DNA of 64,000 nt from Bacillota bacterium (GTDB taxonomy: Bacteria > Bacillota > Clostridia > Lachnospirales > CAG-274): NCBI GenBank assembly GCA_017460805.1, contig JAFUAF010000030.1:1-64000 (forward strand), given 5' to 3'. The notes under the pieces are model-generated. The model worked only from the letters and a program-made list of their open reading frames with translations. It was not told the origin of the DNA and did no database searches. Both the position numbers and the translations under genes were made by a program. Numbering within the stretch: the first letter of the stretch is position 1; each line of letters begins with the position of its first letter. This document shows, piece after piece, positions 35,022 through 43,818 of this stretch.

Positions 35022-35987
35022 TTATATAATATAATACCAGAATTCATCCTGCACAAGTTCCTGCGGTTTTGCATCCTTCCCCTGCGAATAACGCAGTTCC
35101 TGATTTTTAATGCTGACTTTTGTGCCCGTTTCTATGGATTTTGTGATAAATGTATTGCTGCCGATGACGACATTGTCACCTATCACAGTCTCGCCGCCAA
35201 GGACAGCCGCACCCGAATAGATAGTCACATTGTCGCCTATGGTCGGGTGGCGCTTTATGCCTTTTAGTTTTTGTCCGCCGCGTGTTGAGAGTGCGCCGAG
35301 CGTTACACCCTGATAGATCTTTACGTTGTTGCCTATTACGGTCGTTTCGCCGATAACAATGCCCGTGCCGTGGTCGATAAAGAAATATTTTCCTATCACC
35401 ACCCCGGGGTGAATGTCTATACCCGTAAGACTGTGGGCGTGTTCTGTCATAATACGGGGTATAAGCGGCACATTAAGTTTGTAAAGTTCGTGTGCGATAC
35501 GGTTTACCATAATTGCATACACACCCGGAAAGGCATAAATTATCTCGTTAAAACTGCCCGCCGACGGATCTCCGTCATATGCCGCCTGTAGGTCGGTCTC
35601 AAAATATTCGCGTATTTTGGGTATCTGTTCAAGAAATTTCACGGTTATCTCTTCCGCACGCTTATCCGCTATCTCCGAAGCCGAATCGTCAACCTCCTCA
35701 TTATAGCGCAGTACAATGGCTATCTGCTTTTTAAGGTTGTAGGCAACATCTTCCACAAGCATTGAAATGTGGTTTCTTATAGTATAAACTTTGTAGACCT
35801 TGTTGTGGTAATACCACGGCAGAATTATTTTCTGCATATTTTTAAGTATCTTTATCACTTTATCGTCATCTATATGAAAAATATTTTCCTTGTCTATCAC
35901 CTTGCCCTGACCGTAGTTTTCAAGGATATCAGTGACGATATTTTCTATGTTATCGGCAATAATGCCGTCCGGTTTCTCGTTTGCCAT
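35022..35987 (-). CDS. epsC: Serine O-acetyltransferase EpsC
   Basis: A 321-residue enzyme making O-acetylserine from serine and acetyl-CoA, the acceptor for cysteine synthases. The N-terminal half is helical. The C-terminal left-handed beta-helix has hexapeptide turns (TGIDIHPGVVIGKYFFIDHGTGIVIGET in part, GVTLGALS, HPTIGDNVTIYSGAAVLG), with the catalytic HxTG/DHGTG region. It is the last gene of the minus-strand cysteine arm. Serine acetyltransferases are a known companion of family 2A encapsulin loci. No obvious cargo-loading tail is visible. Confidence 0.92.
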   Translation of the reverse strand: MANEKPDGIIADNIENIVTDILENYGQGKVIDKENIFHIDDDKVIKILKNMQKIILPWYYHNKVYKVYTIRNHISMLVEDVAYNLKKQIAIVLRYNEEVDDSASEIADKRAEEITVKFLEQIPKIREYFETDLQAAYDGDPSAGSFNEIIYAFPGVYAIMVNRIAHELYKLNVPLIPRIMTEHAHSLTGIDIHPGVVIGKYFFIDHGTGIVIGETTVIGNNVKIYQGVTLGALSTRGGQKLKGIKRHPTIGDNVTIYSGAAVLGGETVIGDNVVIGSNTFITKSIETGTKVSIKNQELRYSQGKDAKPQELVQDEFWYYII

Positions 35988-36000
35988 ATTTCCCTCCTAT

Positions 36001-36036
36001 AAAACAAGGGGAGAATGACATCTCCCCTCGTGTTTT
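36001..36036 (-). terminator. Hairpin between the desulfurase and epsC genes
   Basis: GGGGAGA/TCTCCCC stem with flanking complementary AAAACA/TGTTTT. The T-tract on the minus strand is short, so it is either a weak terminator or an mRNA-protecting hairpin that sets the ratio of desulfurase to acetyltransferase. Confidence 0.5.
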
Positions 36037-37633
36037 AAAGACTTCTTAAAACTTTAACAAGTTTATCCACATCTTCATAATTGTTGTAAATGCCAAGCGT
36101 TGCCCTTACCGTGCCTTCAAGTCCAAGGCTTCTTAAAATGGGCTGTGCGCAATGGTGTCCCGCCCTTACGGCTATACCGTAGTTATTGAGATATTCGCCC
36201 ACATATTCGTTTGAATACCCGTCAACAACAAGCGAAAGCACACCTGCTTTATTTGCGGCATTACCTATTATATGCACCTTATCGAGTTTTTGTATCTCTT
36301 TTGTGGCATATAACAAAAGTTCGTGTTCTGCACGGCCTATATCGGCTATACCTATATCCGAAACGTATTTCAGCGCTTCGCCGAGACCTACGGCATCGGC
36401 AATACTGCCCGTGCCCGCCTCAAATTTATTGGGTGCGGGATTGTATATCGTGCGCTCAAAAGTAACGTCTTTTATCATATTTCCGCCGCCGTGGTAGGGC
36501 TTTGCGGCTTCAAGCAGTTCCTTTTTGCCGTAGACTGCGCCTATGCCCGTGGGTCCGTAAATTTTGTGACCCGAGAATACAAAGAAATCGGCATCCAATG
36601 TGGTCACATTCACGGGGATATGTGCCACCGACTGTGCTCCGTCAATAAGTATCCTTACGCCGTGTGCGTGTGCGATCTGTATAAGTTCGGCAACGGGGGT
36701 TATTGTTCCCAGGGCGTTTGACACCTGTGTTACGGAAACAAATTTTGTGTTTTTGGTAAACAGTTTTTCATATTCCGATAAAATAAGCTGACCCGATTCG
36801 TCAACGGGAATAACCTTTATAACAGCCCCCGTTTCCTGTGCCACAAGCTGCCACGGAACGATATTTGCATGATGTTCCAAAAGTGAAACTATTATCTCGT
36901 CACCGGGCTGCAAAAGCGGTTTTACATAGCTGTGTGCCACAAGGTTTATGCCCTCTGTCGTGCCGCGTACAAAAACTATCTCGTCTTTTGAGGATGCGCC
37001 GAGAAAATCCGCCGTTATCTGTCTTGCGTTTTCGTAAGCATCCGTAGAACGTGCCGCAAGAGTGTGTGCGCCCCTATGTACGTTTGAGTTTTCGTGCTTG
37101 TAGTAATAGCTTAATCTGTCGATGACCTGAATAGGTCTTTGAGTTGTTGCGCCGTTGTCAAACCACACCAGATCATAGCCGTTTATCTTTTCCTGCAAAA
37201 TGGGAAAATCCGCGCGGATAGCGTCAAGCGATTTTGTGCCGACGATAATGCCGCTTGATTTGGGCTGACCCTGTGCAGCGGTCTGTGTCTGTACCGTATC
37301 GGCCTCCTTGTGCGAAACAACGGAGGGAGAATAAGCCACAGGCTCGCTTGCAGTAAACGACGGTGTGTAGGGTGCAGGAGCGGTATACGCCTGCTGTGCA
37401 AATTCCTCCGCATAGGGAAGACTCTCGCCCGCGCCGCCGTTATAAGGCGATGAAACGGGATAATCGTAAGCCGTCACGGAGTCAAAAGCTGCCGCAGAAG
37501 TTACGTCCTGAACAGTGGCGTTATCAGCGGGCACGCTTTCCGCGGTACCGTAATCACCGAAAAGCTTATTGGCGAAACACTCAAGCTGACTTATATCGGG
37601 AAGCCCGTAGGCATCCAATTTATCAATAGTCAT
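36035..37633 (-). CDS. SufS-type cysteine desulfurase with N-terminal encapsulin-loading extension
   Basis: A 532-residue protein. Residues about 133-532 are a complete group II cysteine desulfurase: WFDNGATTQRP, HRGAH, PLP Lys357 (FVFSGHKIYGPTG) and catalytic Cys495 (RAGHHCAQP). The first about 130 residues are foreign to SufS: a short amphipathic motif LECFANKLFG (17-26) and then a Ser/Pro/Ala/Tyr-rich disordered stretch. Desulfurase cargo of family 2A encapsulins carries such an extension with a motif I recall as LARLANEFFS, which matches in pattern. The gene overlaps the shell gene by 11 bp, so cargo and shell are made together. The enzyme would release sulfur from cysteine as a persulfide inside the compartment. 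ATG 37633 chosen over a TTG four codons earlier. Confidence 0.88.
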   Translation of the reverse strand: MTIDKLDAYGLPDISQLECFANKLFGDYGTAESVPADNATVQDVTSAAAFDSVTAYDYPVSSPYNGGAGESLPYAEEFAQQAYTAPAPYTPSFTASEPVAYSPSVVSHKEADTVQTQTAAQGQPKSSGIIVGTKSLDAIRADFPILQEKINGYDLVWFDNGATTQRPIQVIDRLSYYYKHENSNVHRGAHTLAARSTDAYENARQITADFLGASSKDEIVFVRGTTEGINLVAHSYVKPLLQPGDEIIVSLLEHHANIVPWQLVAQETGAVIKVIPVDESGQLILSEYEKLFTKNTKFVSVTQVSNALGTITPVAELIQIAHAHGVRILIDGAQSVAHIPVNVTTLDADFFVFSGHKIYGPTGIGAVYGKKELLEAAKPYHGGGNMIKDVTFERTIYNPAPNKFEAGTGSIADAVGLGEALKYVSDIGIADIGRAEHELLLYATKEIQKLDKVHIIGNAANKAGVLSLVVDGYSNEYVGEYLNNYGIAVRAGHHCAQPILRSLGLEGTVRATLGIYNNYEDVDKLVKVLRSL

Positions 37634-38570
37634 AGTATTCACCAACCTCTACATCTTCAAGTACCGCAATAGCATCGTCAGCTAAAATAGCTGCGGAGCA
37701 GTACAGGGATAAGAGGTATGATGCAACACCCTTGTTGTCTATTCCTCTGAAACGAATGGAAAGACCGCGTGAGTGTTCATTCTTCATACCTGCCTGATAA
37801 AGACCGACTACACCTCTCTTTGCTTCGCCTGTACGAACAAGCAGGATATTTGTTTTGCCGCTTTGGCTCTTGGGGTTCTTTAAACCGTCAACAAGCAGTT
37901 TGTCCGTGGGGATAATGGGGATACCTCTCCAAAGGATAAATCTGCCGCCTGCAATATCTGCCGTTACGGGCGGAACACCGCGTTTTGTACATTCTCTTTC
38001 AAAGGCTGCTATAGCGCGGGGATGAGCAAGGAAGAACGAGGGCTCTTTCCATACCTTTGTTATAAGTTCGTCAAGATCGTCGGGAGTAGGCGCACCCGTG
38101 CGTGACTGTATGCGCTGTGAGTCCGCAACGTTCTTCAACAGACCGTAGTCATCGTTGTTGATAAGCTGGCTTTCCTGTCTTTCCCTTAAACTTTCAACTG
38201 CAAGGGCTATCTGTTCCTGCGCCTGATCGTAGGGAGAACTGTAAACATCTTCAACAGCCGTGTTGATATTTACAATAGTTGAAATTGAGTTAAGCTGATA
38301 TTCGCGGGGTTCTGTCTGATATTGGATAAAACCCTCGGGGATGATATCGTCTTTCTTTGTTGACGAGCATAAAATATCAAGCGGCGTTTCGCCCTCCACA
38401 ACTTTGTTTACACGGTAGATACCCGTTTCAAGCCCCTTGAATTCAAGAAGCTTTGTAAGCCACTTTGGTGTAAGTGCGCCGTACTGCGGCTTTGTCTTTG
38501 TGACATTGGCAAGGTTATATGCCGCTTGCTTGCCCAATGCGTTTGTAATAAAGTTTTCTTCTTTTGCCAT
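37623..38570 (-). CDS. Family 2A encapsulin shell protein (SrpI-like)
   Basis: A 315-residue HK97-fold shell protein of the SrpI type. Recognisable features are an N-terminal arm (MAKEENFITNALGKQAAYNLANVTKTKPQ), an E-loop/P-domain region with YQTEPREYQLNSISTIVNINTAVEDVYSSP in two pieces, and an A-domain with FILWRGIPIIPTDKL and RTGEAKRGVVGLYQAGM. Many copies should assemble into a hollow particle of about 25 nm. It is immediately upstream of, and overlaps, its probable cargo. No phage gene is near, so it is not a prophage capsid. ATG 38570 follows GTGAGGAAA; a GTG five codons earlier overlaps the ribosome site. Confidence 0.88.
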   Translation of the reverse strand: MAKEENFITNALGKQAAYNLANVTKTKPQYGALTPKWLTKLLEFKGLETGIYRVNKVVEGETPLDILCSSTKKDDIIPEGFIQYQTEPREYQLNSISTIVNINTAVEDVYSSPYDQAQEQIALAVESLRERQESQLINNDDYGLLKNVADSQRIQSRTGAPTPDDLDELITKVWKEPSFFLAHPRAIAAFERECTKRGVPPVTADIAGGRFILWRGIPIIPTDKLLVDGLKNPKSQSGKTNILLVRTGEAKRGVVGLYQAGMKNEHSRGLSIRFRGIDNKGVASYLLSLYCSAAILADDAIAVLEDVEVGEYYDY

Positions 38571-38596
38571 TTGAGATTTCCTCACTTTCTGCTTTA

Positions 38597-40048
38597 TTAA
38601 TATTGCGGCATTGCTCGGTCAATATCTTTTGCCCAGCTGTTTATGCCGTCTTTTAAATTGTACATCTGGCCTTTGTAGCCCGCTTCTCTAAGGGTATTTA
38701 CCGCAAGTATGCTTCTTTTGCCCTCCTTGCAGATAAAGACCGTATCAATATCGGGGTCAAGTTCGTTCTGCCGCCTTGCAAGCTGACCTATCGGTATAAC
38801 TTTTGCATCGGGGAATTTGACTATCGCCCTTTCGTGCGGTTCGCGCACATCTATTACAGTTATTTTCTCTCCCGCTTCTATACGGCGGTGAAGTTCCTTT
38901 GCGGTAATGCTTTCAACGGGTGCTTCTTCTTCCCGCTGCTTTTTTATGCCGCAAAATTCTTCGTAATCGTATTCTTCAAGCTCTGTTATGGTCCTGTTTT
39001 TGCCGCATATCGGGCAGTCGGGGTCTTTGTCTATTTTCAGTTCGTGAAAACGCATTTTCCACGCATCCAGAACCATAAGTCTGCCGACAAGTCTTTCCCC
39101 GCCGCCGACTATCAGCTTTATAACTTCATTTGCCTGTATCGTGCCGATAATGCCTGGCAGTACACCTATAACACCGCCCTCGGCGCAGGACGGAACAAGT
39201 CCCGCAGGCGGCGGCGCAGGGTACATACAGCGGTAACAGGGGCCCTCTTTTGCGTAGTAGACACTCGTCTGTCCCTCAAACTGATACATAGCGCCAAAAA
39301 CATCGGGCTTGCCTAAAAGAACGCAGGCATCGTTTACAAGGTAGCGTGTTTTGTAGTTATCGGATGCATCTGCAACAATATCATATTCTTCTATTATCTC
39401 AAGTGCATTTTCGTCTGTCAGCATCATATTATAGGTCTCCACCTTAACAAGCGGATTTATCTGCTTTATGCTGTCTTTTGCCGACATAACTTTCGGTCTG
39501 CCCACATCTCTTGTGCCGTGAATGACCTGCCTTTGCAGATTGGAACTGTCCACTTCGTCAAAGTCGATAAGACCGAGAGTACCCACGCCCACCGCCGCAA
39601 GATACTGCGCAAGCGGTGTTCCCAGTCCTCCAAGCCCAACGATAAGAACCTTTGCGGCTTTCAGCTTCTTTTGACCTTTAACGCCTATCTCTTTTAAAAG
39701 AAGATGCCTGCTGTAACGCATTATCTCGTCATTTGTAAGCTTTTCGGCGCGTTCTTCGGGTATAAGGCTTTCGGGTGCGCCGCCCGCAATGGCAGGTATC
39801 AGCATCACCGTGTCACCGTCTTTAAGCTCGGTATCATAGCCGTTTAATTTTTTTATGTTATTCTCTCCGACAAAAATATTGACAAAGGGACGGGGTACGC
39901 CGTTCTCGTCAAATATTGCCTTTTTAGTGTTCGGGTATTCGTCGGCAAGTGCCGCGATCACCTCTCTTACCGTGCCGCCCTCCAATAAAAGCTCCGAATT
40001 CTGATCGGTGAATGAACGGAGAGTAGTCGGTATCAAAACTTTTATCAT
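38597..40048 (-). CDS. CysO-MoeZ fusion: ubiquitin-like sulfur carrier, E1-like adenylyltransferase and rhodanese
   Basis: A 483-residue three-domain protein. Residues 1-90 are a MoaD/CysO-like beta-grasp carrier (IPTTLRSFT, FVNIFVGENN, VMLIPAIAGG) ending in Gly89-Gly90. Residues about 100-345 are a ThiF/MoeB E1: GLGGLGTPLAQYLAAVGVG binds ATP, CYRC and CPIC bind zinc, and PSCAEGG holds a candidate catalytic Cys. Residues about 370-483 are a rhodanese with active-site loop CKEGKRS. In M. tuberculosis these parts are separate (CysO and MoeZ). Here the carrier's Gly-Gly is internal, followed by APES, and would need cleavage before thiocarboxylation. The next gene encodes a JAMM protease that could do this. 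Confidence 0.9.
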   Translation of the reverse strand: MIKVLIPTTLRSFTDQNSELLLEGGTVREVIAALADEYPNTKKAIFDENGVPRPFVNIFVGENNIKKLNGYDTELKDGDTVMLIPAIAGGAPESLIPEERAEKLTNDEIMRYSRHLLLKEIGVKGQKKLKAAKVLIVGLGGLGTPLAQYLAAVGVGTLGLIDFDEVDSSNLQRQVIHGTRDVGRPKVMSAKDSIKQINPLVKVETYNMMLTDENALEIIEEYDIVADASDNYKTRYLVNDACVLLGKPDVFGAMYQFEGQTSVYYAKEGPCYRCMYPAPPPAGLVPSCAEGGVIGVLPGIIGTIQANEVIKLIVGGGERLVGRLMVLDAWKMRFHELKIDKDPDCPICGKNRTITELEEYDYEEFCGIKKQREEEAPVESITAKELHRRIEAGEKITVIDVREPHERAIVKFPDAKVIPIGQLARRQNELDPDIDTVFICKEGKRSILAVNTLREAGYKGQMYNLKDGINSWAKDIDRAMPQY

Positions 40049-40068
40049 AATAAATTTCCCCTAAATTT

Positions 40069-40485
40069 TTATATTAAGCTGATATTTTCTTTTTCAAAAA
40101 TATCGTTTTTCAGTTCATAACCGAAGGTGTTTTCCGCCCTGCCATTTAAGACGGAAGTTATAAGATAAGAATACACGGGCAGGGCGTGTATTTGGTCATA
40201 CTCGGACGGTACGGCGGGATGATCGGGGTGCGAATGATAAAACCCGACTATATCAAGCCCGTTTGCCCTTGCGTACAACTCGCCTTTCATCATATCCTCG
40301 GCGGTGATAAGAAAGCGGTGATATTCCTCGCCTGCGCCAAAGTTGTTTACAATACTTTTTATGGAATGTGCAAATTTTTTGCCGTTTTCCATACTTCCGA
40401 AAATTATGCCACAGCACTCAAAAGGATAGCTATTCGCGGCTTCTTCCTCTATTTTTTCAAGAAGATGTCTGTTGATGAAGATCAT
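40069..40485 (-). CDS. JAMM/MPN+ metalloprotease (Mec-like)
   Basis: A 138-residue zinc protease of the JAB1/MPN+ family. All ligands are present: Glu23 (PFECCGIIFG), His84 and His86 (FYHSHPDHP), Ser94 and Asp97. Mec of M. tuberculosis releases cysteine from the CysO-cysteine adduct. Here it may do that, cut after the Gly-Gly inside the CysO-MoeZ fusion encoded 20 bp downstream, or both. It overlaps cysM by 29 bp, so the set cysM-mec-cysO/moeZ is tightly coupled. Confidence 0.87.
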   Translation of the reverse strand: MIFINRHLLEKIEEEAANSYPFECCGIIFGSMENGKKFAHSIKSIVNNFGAGEEYHRFLITAEDMMKGELYARANGLDIVGFYHSHPDHPAVPSEYDQIHALPVYSYLITSVLNGRAENTFGYELKNDIFEKENISLI

Positions 40486-41380
40486 TTAAGTCCTCCCACA
40501 GCGGCTCGGAAAAATAACGTGTGCCGCTGTCACAAAGTATAGTCACAATGACCGAATTATCGGGTACTTCTTCGGCAAGCCTTGCCGCTGCCTCGACATT
40601 TGCGCCCGCACTTATGCCCACAAAAAGCCCTGCCTCGCGCACAAGCCGCCTGCACATTTTATAAGCAGCTTCGGTGCTTATGTCTATGCGTTTATCGACC
40701 AATGACGGGTCGAAAATATCGGGCTGCATTGTAGCATCAAGGCTTTTAAAACCCTCAATGCCGTGAAAAGGCGAATCGGGCTGAACGATAACGGTTTTTA
40801 TATCGGGTCTCAGTTCCTTTAATTTAAGGCTTGAACCCGTAAAAGTACCCGTTGTGCCCGTTCCCGCCACAAAATGCGTTATACGCTCCTCGGTCTGATA
40901 CCATATCTCCTCCGCAGTTGTCTTGTAATGCGCTATAAGGTTGGCGCGGTTGCTGTACTGGTCGGGATAGAAGTATTTTTCGGGGTCTGCGGCGGCTATG
41001 CTTTTGGCAGTAACTATCGCACCGTCAATGCCCTCTAAGGGTTCGGTCTCTATTATCCTTGCGCCGTAAGCACGCAAAAGCCGTTTTCGCTCTATACAGG
41101 CATTTGCAGGGATACAAAGCTTCACTTTATAGCCCAGAGCTGCACCCATCATCGCAAAGGCAATGCCCGTGTTGCCGCTTGTGGCATCTATTATGGTCTT
41201 GTCTTTGGTCAAAAGACCGCGTTCAATGCCGTCAAGCAGCATTTCTTTGGCCGCTCTGTCCTTTACCGAACCGCTGGGGTTCATAAACTCTGCCTTTGCG
41301 TATATTTTTATATTTCGCTGTGTATTCAAAAATTTCAGCCGTATCAGCGGTGTATTTCCAACAAAATCAAGTATACTCAT
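40457..41380 (-). CDS. cysM: Cysteine synthase, CysM-type (probably thiocarboxylate-dependent)
   Basis: A 307-residue fold-type II PLP enzyme. NPSGSVKDRAA has the PLP Lys, TSGNTGIA the substrate-binding loop and GTGTTGTFTG the phosphate loop. It is clearly different from the CysK encoded at 42852. Neighbours (Mec-like protease, CysO-like carrier) match the mycobacterial pathway in which CysM adds sulfur from CysO thiocarboxylate to O-phosphoserine. Sulfide or O-acetylserine as substrate remains possible, since epsC is in the same gene run. Confidence 0.87.
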   Translation of the reverse strand: MSILDFVGNTPLIRLKFLNTQRNIKIYAKAEFMNPSGSVKDRAAKEMLLDGIERGLLTKDKTIIDATSGNTGIAFAMMGAALGYKVKLCIPANACIERKRLLRAYGARIIETEPLEGIDGAIVTAKSIAAADPEKYFYPDQYSNRANLIAHYKTTAEEIWYQTEERITHFVAGTGTTGTFTGSSLKLKELRPDIKTVIVQPDSPFHGIEGFKSLDATMQPDIFDPSLVDKRIDISTEAAYKMCRRLVREAGLFVGISAGANVEAAARLAEEVPDNSVIVTILCDSGTRYFSEPLWEDLNDLHQQTSS

Positions 41381-41384
41381 AGTT

Positions 41385-42407
41385 TTAAATATAGTAGTTA
41401 TAGTTATCGGGTATTCTGTAATCCGAGGGGGTTATGCCGTATTTCTTCTTAAAGAGTCTTGAAAAATACCCCATATCCTTATAATCAAGCCTTTCTGCAA
41501 TATCGGTGATTTTAAGGTTAGTATTTCGCAAAAGCCAGGCCGCACGGCGCAGTTTCACATTTGTCAGATAGTCCACAAAACGCTGTTGTGTATGCGCCGT
41601 AAATACTGTACTTAAATAGGAACTGTTCATATACAGGCTTGCGGCTATGCTTTTTTGTTTAAGGTCGCTTTCGGGATTATTAAGTATGTACAAAATAACC
41701 TTCAGTATTTTATCATTCTGCACCGCGGGATAAAGTTCCGAAAAATCATCAAAAAAATCTGTAAGAGAAGTTAAAAAAAACTGTTTAGTACCAATATTTT
41801 CGTTATGGATAAAAATATCCTCTTTATTGATATACAAATCGAGCCATTCGTTTTTTTCAAAAATCGTTTCGGCTATATTTTCAAGCAGTTCCTTTGCCGT
41901 CCTGTCGGAGATTTCTTTTTCGGATGAAGTGCTGTATACTTTTTCCGCCGTTTCGTTTATTCTTTTTAAAAAGTTATTATCCTGCGAACAAAACAGCTGT
42001 GACAGTTCGCTTGCATACACATTTATATCATCACGATAGTTTGTGACAGTACGGCGCAGTCTTTCCAGCGTTTCGATAAAACTTTGCTTTTCAAAGGGCA
42101 GTACAAAATAGTCGTTTGTATGGTTGATTATGCACTTTCGCGCATTTTCAAGCGTAAGTTCTTCGCTGACCGCGATAATATTGTGACAGCCTCGGTCTTT
42201 CAGCTCTTTTATAAAACTGTCAAACCCCGTATCAAAAAGTTCCGTTACGATCAGATCGAAGCTCCCCTTTTCCGCGGTCTGTAAGGCCGATTTTATATCG
42301 TGCGCCGCGGCAGCAAGTTCAAAACCCGTTTGTTCTCCCCAAATATCAAGTGTCTGAAGCTCAAAAAGCAATTTAGTGTTTTTGGCTGCAAGTAAGGTTT
42401 TATACAT
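41385..42407 (-). CDS. AraC-family regulator with degenerate receiver domain
   Basis: A 340-residue protein. Residues 1-115 resemble a response-regulator receiver, but the phospho-acceptor position is Glu56 (DLIVTELFD instead of ...LLD...) and the usual Lys before Pro in the last loop is replaced (YFVLPFE). Residues about 235-335 form the AraC double helix-turn-helix (KQKSIAASLYMNSSYLSTVF and ITDIAERLDYKDMGYFSRLF). Phosphorylation-independent control is therefore likely. It lies between cysM and the Rrf2 gene. ATG 42407 has GGAGGAG upstream and was preferred to an ATG eight codons earlier. Confidence 0.82.
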   Translation of the reverse strand: MYKTLLAAKNTKLLFELQTLDIWGEQTGFELAAAAHDIKSALQTAEKGSFDLIVTELFDTGFDSFIKELKDRGCHNIIAVSEELTLENARKCIINHTNDYFVLPFEKQSFIETLERLRRTVTNYRDDINVYASELSQLFCSQDNNFLKRINETAEKVYSTSSEKEISDRTAKELLENIAETIFEKNEWLDLYINKEDIFIHNENIGTKQFFLTSLTDFFDDFSELYPAVQNDKILKVILYILNNPESDLKQKSIAASLYMNSSYLSTVFTAHTQQRFVDYLTNVKLRRAAWLLRNTNLKITDIAERLDYKDMGYFSRLFKKKYGITPSDYRIPDNYNYYI

Positions 42408-42421
42408 AAAGATCTCCTCCC

Positions 42422-42832
42422 TTAGATGCAATAATCGTATACACCCTCCAGTGCTTTTTCGTGCTCTATCAGATCGTATATGGTCGTATTGTCAAGATAG
42501 CCGTTAAGTGTTCTGCACAATCCGTCCCAGAATACCGAAAGCGAATTGATATTTTCTATATAATCGGATGATATTTCGCCCTCTGTCAAGCGTATTACCT
42601 CACCCAGAGAATAATTTTTTGCAGACCTTGCAAGATGATAACCGCCCTCGGGGCCTCTGCGGCTTTTTATAAAACCCGCTTTGCAAAGTGCGCTGCCTAT
42701 CTGTTCAAGATATTTTACGGAAATACCCTCTTTTTCGGCAACTTCTTTTATGGTTATATTGCCGCTGTCGCCTTTTTTTGCAACGGCGACAAGCAGCATT
42801 ATCGCATATATCGTTTTTCGTGAAAGTTTCAT
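42422..42832 (-). CDS. cymR: Rrf2-family regulator, CymR-like
   Basis: A 136-residue winged-helix regulator. KLSRKTIYAIMLLVAVAK opens the domain; SVKYLEQIGSALCKAGFIKSRRG forms the recognition helix and wing. The three-Cys iron-sulfur site of IscR/NsrR is absent, as in CymR, the cysteine-metabolism repressor. CymR of B. subtilis works in complex with CysK; here cysK is 19 bp upstream in the same operon. Candidate operators are the ACCTA-containing words next to the promoters at 18587, 43819 and 47234. Confidence 0.8.
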   Translation of the reverse strand: MKLSRKTIYAIMLLVAVAKKGDSGNITIKEVAEKEGISVKYLEQIGSALCKAGFIKSRRGPEGGYHLARSAKNYSLGEVIRLTEGEISSDYIENINSLSVFWDGLCRTLNGYLDNTTIYDLIEHEKALEGVYDYCI

Positions 42833-42851
42833 CCAAATCAACCTTTACAAA

Positions 42852-43793
42852 TCAGTCTTTGTCACCAAACAGCGGTGTGGAAAGGTATCTGTCGCCCGAA
42901 TCGGGAAGCAGAACAACAATAGTTTTTCCTTTGTTTTCTTCTCTTGCGGCAAGTATCTCCGCCGCTTTTAATGCCGCACCTGCGGAAATGCCCACAAGTA
43001 CACCCTCGCTGACAGCGAATTTTTTGCCCTCTTCAAAGGCATCGTCGTTGTCTATGGCAATTACTTCGTCATAGATCTTTGTGTTCAGTACATCGGGTAC
43101 GAAGCCTGCACCGATACCCTGTATCTTATGCGCACCGGGTGTGCCCTTTGTAAGTACGGGGCTTGCGGACGGTTCTACCGCAACTATTTTTACATCGGGC
43201 TTTTTCTCTTTGAGGTATTCGCCGACACCCGTTACCGTACCGCCCGTACCTACGCCCGCAACAAAAATATCCACCTTGCCTTCTGTCTGTTCCCATATCT
43301 CGGGGCCTGTTGTTGCCTTGTGTACAGCGGGATTGGCAGGATTGGAGAACTGTCCCAAAATAACGGAACCCTCTATCTGCTCGTTAAGTTCGTTTGCTTT
43401 TGCGATAGCACCTTTCATACCGAGTTTTCCCTCTGTAAGCACAAGTTCCGCGCCGTAAGCTTTTAAAAGATTTCTTCTTTCAACGCTCATTGTTTCGGGA
43501 AGAGTAAGTACAGCCTTGTAGCCCTTTGCGGCTGCGACTGCGGCAAGACCTATGCCTGTGTTGCCCGATGTGGGTTCAATAATTGTTGCTCCGGGCTTTA
43601 AAATGCCTTTTTTCTCCGCATCTTCTATCATTGCAAGGGCGATCCTGTCCTTTACCGAACCTGCGGGGTTGAGGTATTCCAGCTTTGCCAGAAGGGTCAC
43701 ATTTTTGATGTCCGCCTTTTCGGCATACCTGCTTATTTCAAGAATAGGTGTGTTTCCTATCAGTTCCAATGCACTTTTTTTGATTATGCTCAT
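42852..43793 (-). CDS. cysK: Cysteine synthase A (O-acetylserine sulfhydrylase)
   Basis: A 313-residue PLP enzyme that makes cysteine from O-acetylserine and sulfide. [21 protein letters not shown] (PLP Lys), [22 protein letters not shown] and [11 protein letters not shown] are all canonical. Strong ribosome site (AAAGGAGAATG) and promoter precede ATG 43793. First gene of the cysK-cymR-araC-cysM-mec-cysO/moeZ-encapsulin-desulfurase-epsC run. In related bacteria CysK also acts as a sensor subunit with CymR. Confidence 0.96.
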   Translation of the reverse strand: MSIIKKSALELIGNTPILEISRYAEKADIKNVTLLAKLEYLNPAGSVKDRIALAMIEDAEKKGILKPGATIIEPTSGNTGIGLAAVAAAKGYKAVLTLPETMSVERRNLLKAYGAELVLTEGKLGMKGAIAKANELNEQIEGSVILGQFSNPANPAVHKATTGPEIWEQTEGKVDIFVAGVGTGGTVTGVGEYLKEKKPDVKIVAVEPSASPVLTKGTPGAHKIQGIGAGFVPDVLNTKIYDEVIAIDNDDAFEEGKKFAVSEGVLVGISAGAALKAAEILAAREENKGKTIVVLLPDSGDRYLSTPLFGDKD

Positions 43794-43818
43794 TTTACAT
43801 TCTCCTTTATTTCATATC

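Noticed and set aside
35022..36034. T-box or SAM riboswitch before the cysteine genes
   Set aside because: I looked for conserved blocks upstream of epsC, cysK, metY and the thioredoxin gene and found none; only promoters and short operator-like words are visible.
37623..38570. Prophage capsid gene
   Set aside because: No portal, terminase, protease or tail genes are near; the partner is a cysteine desulfurase, as for family 2A encapsulins.
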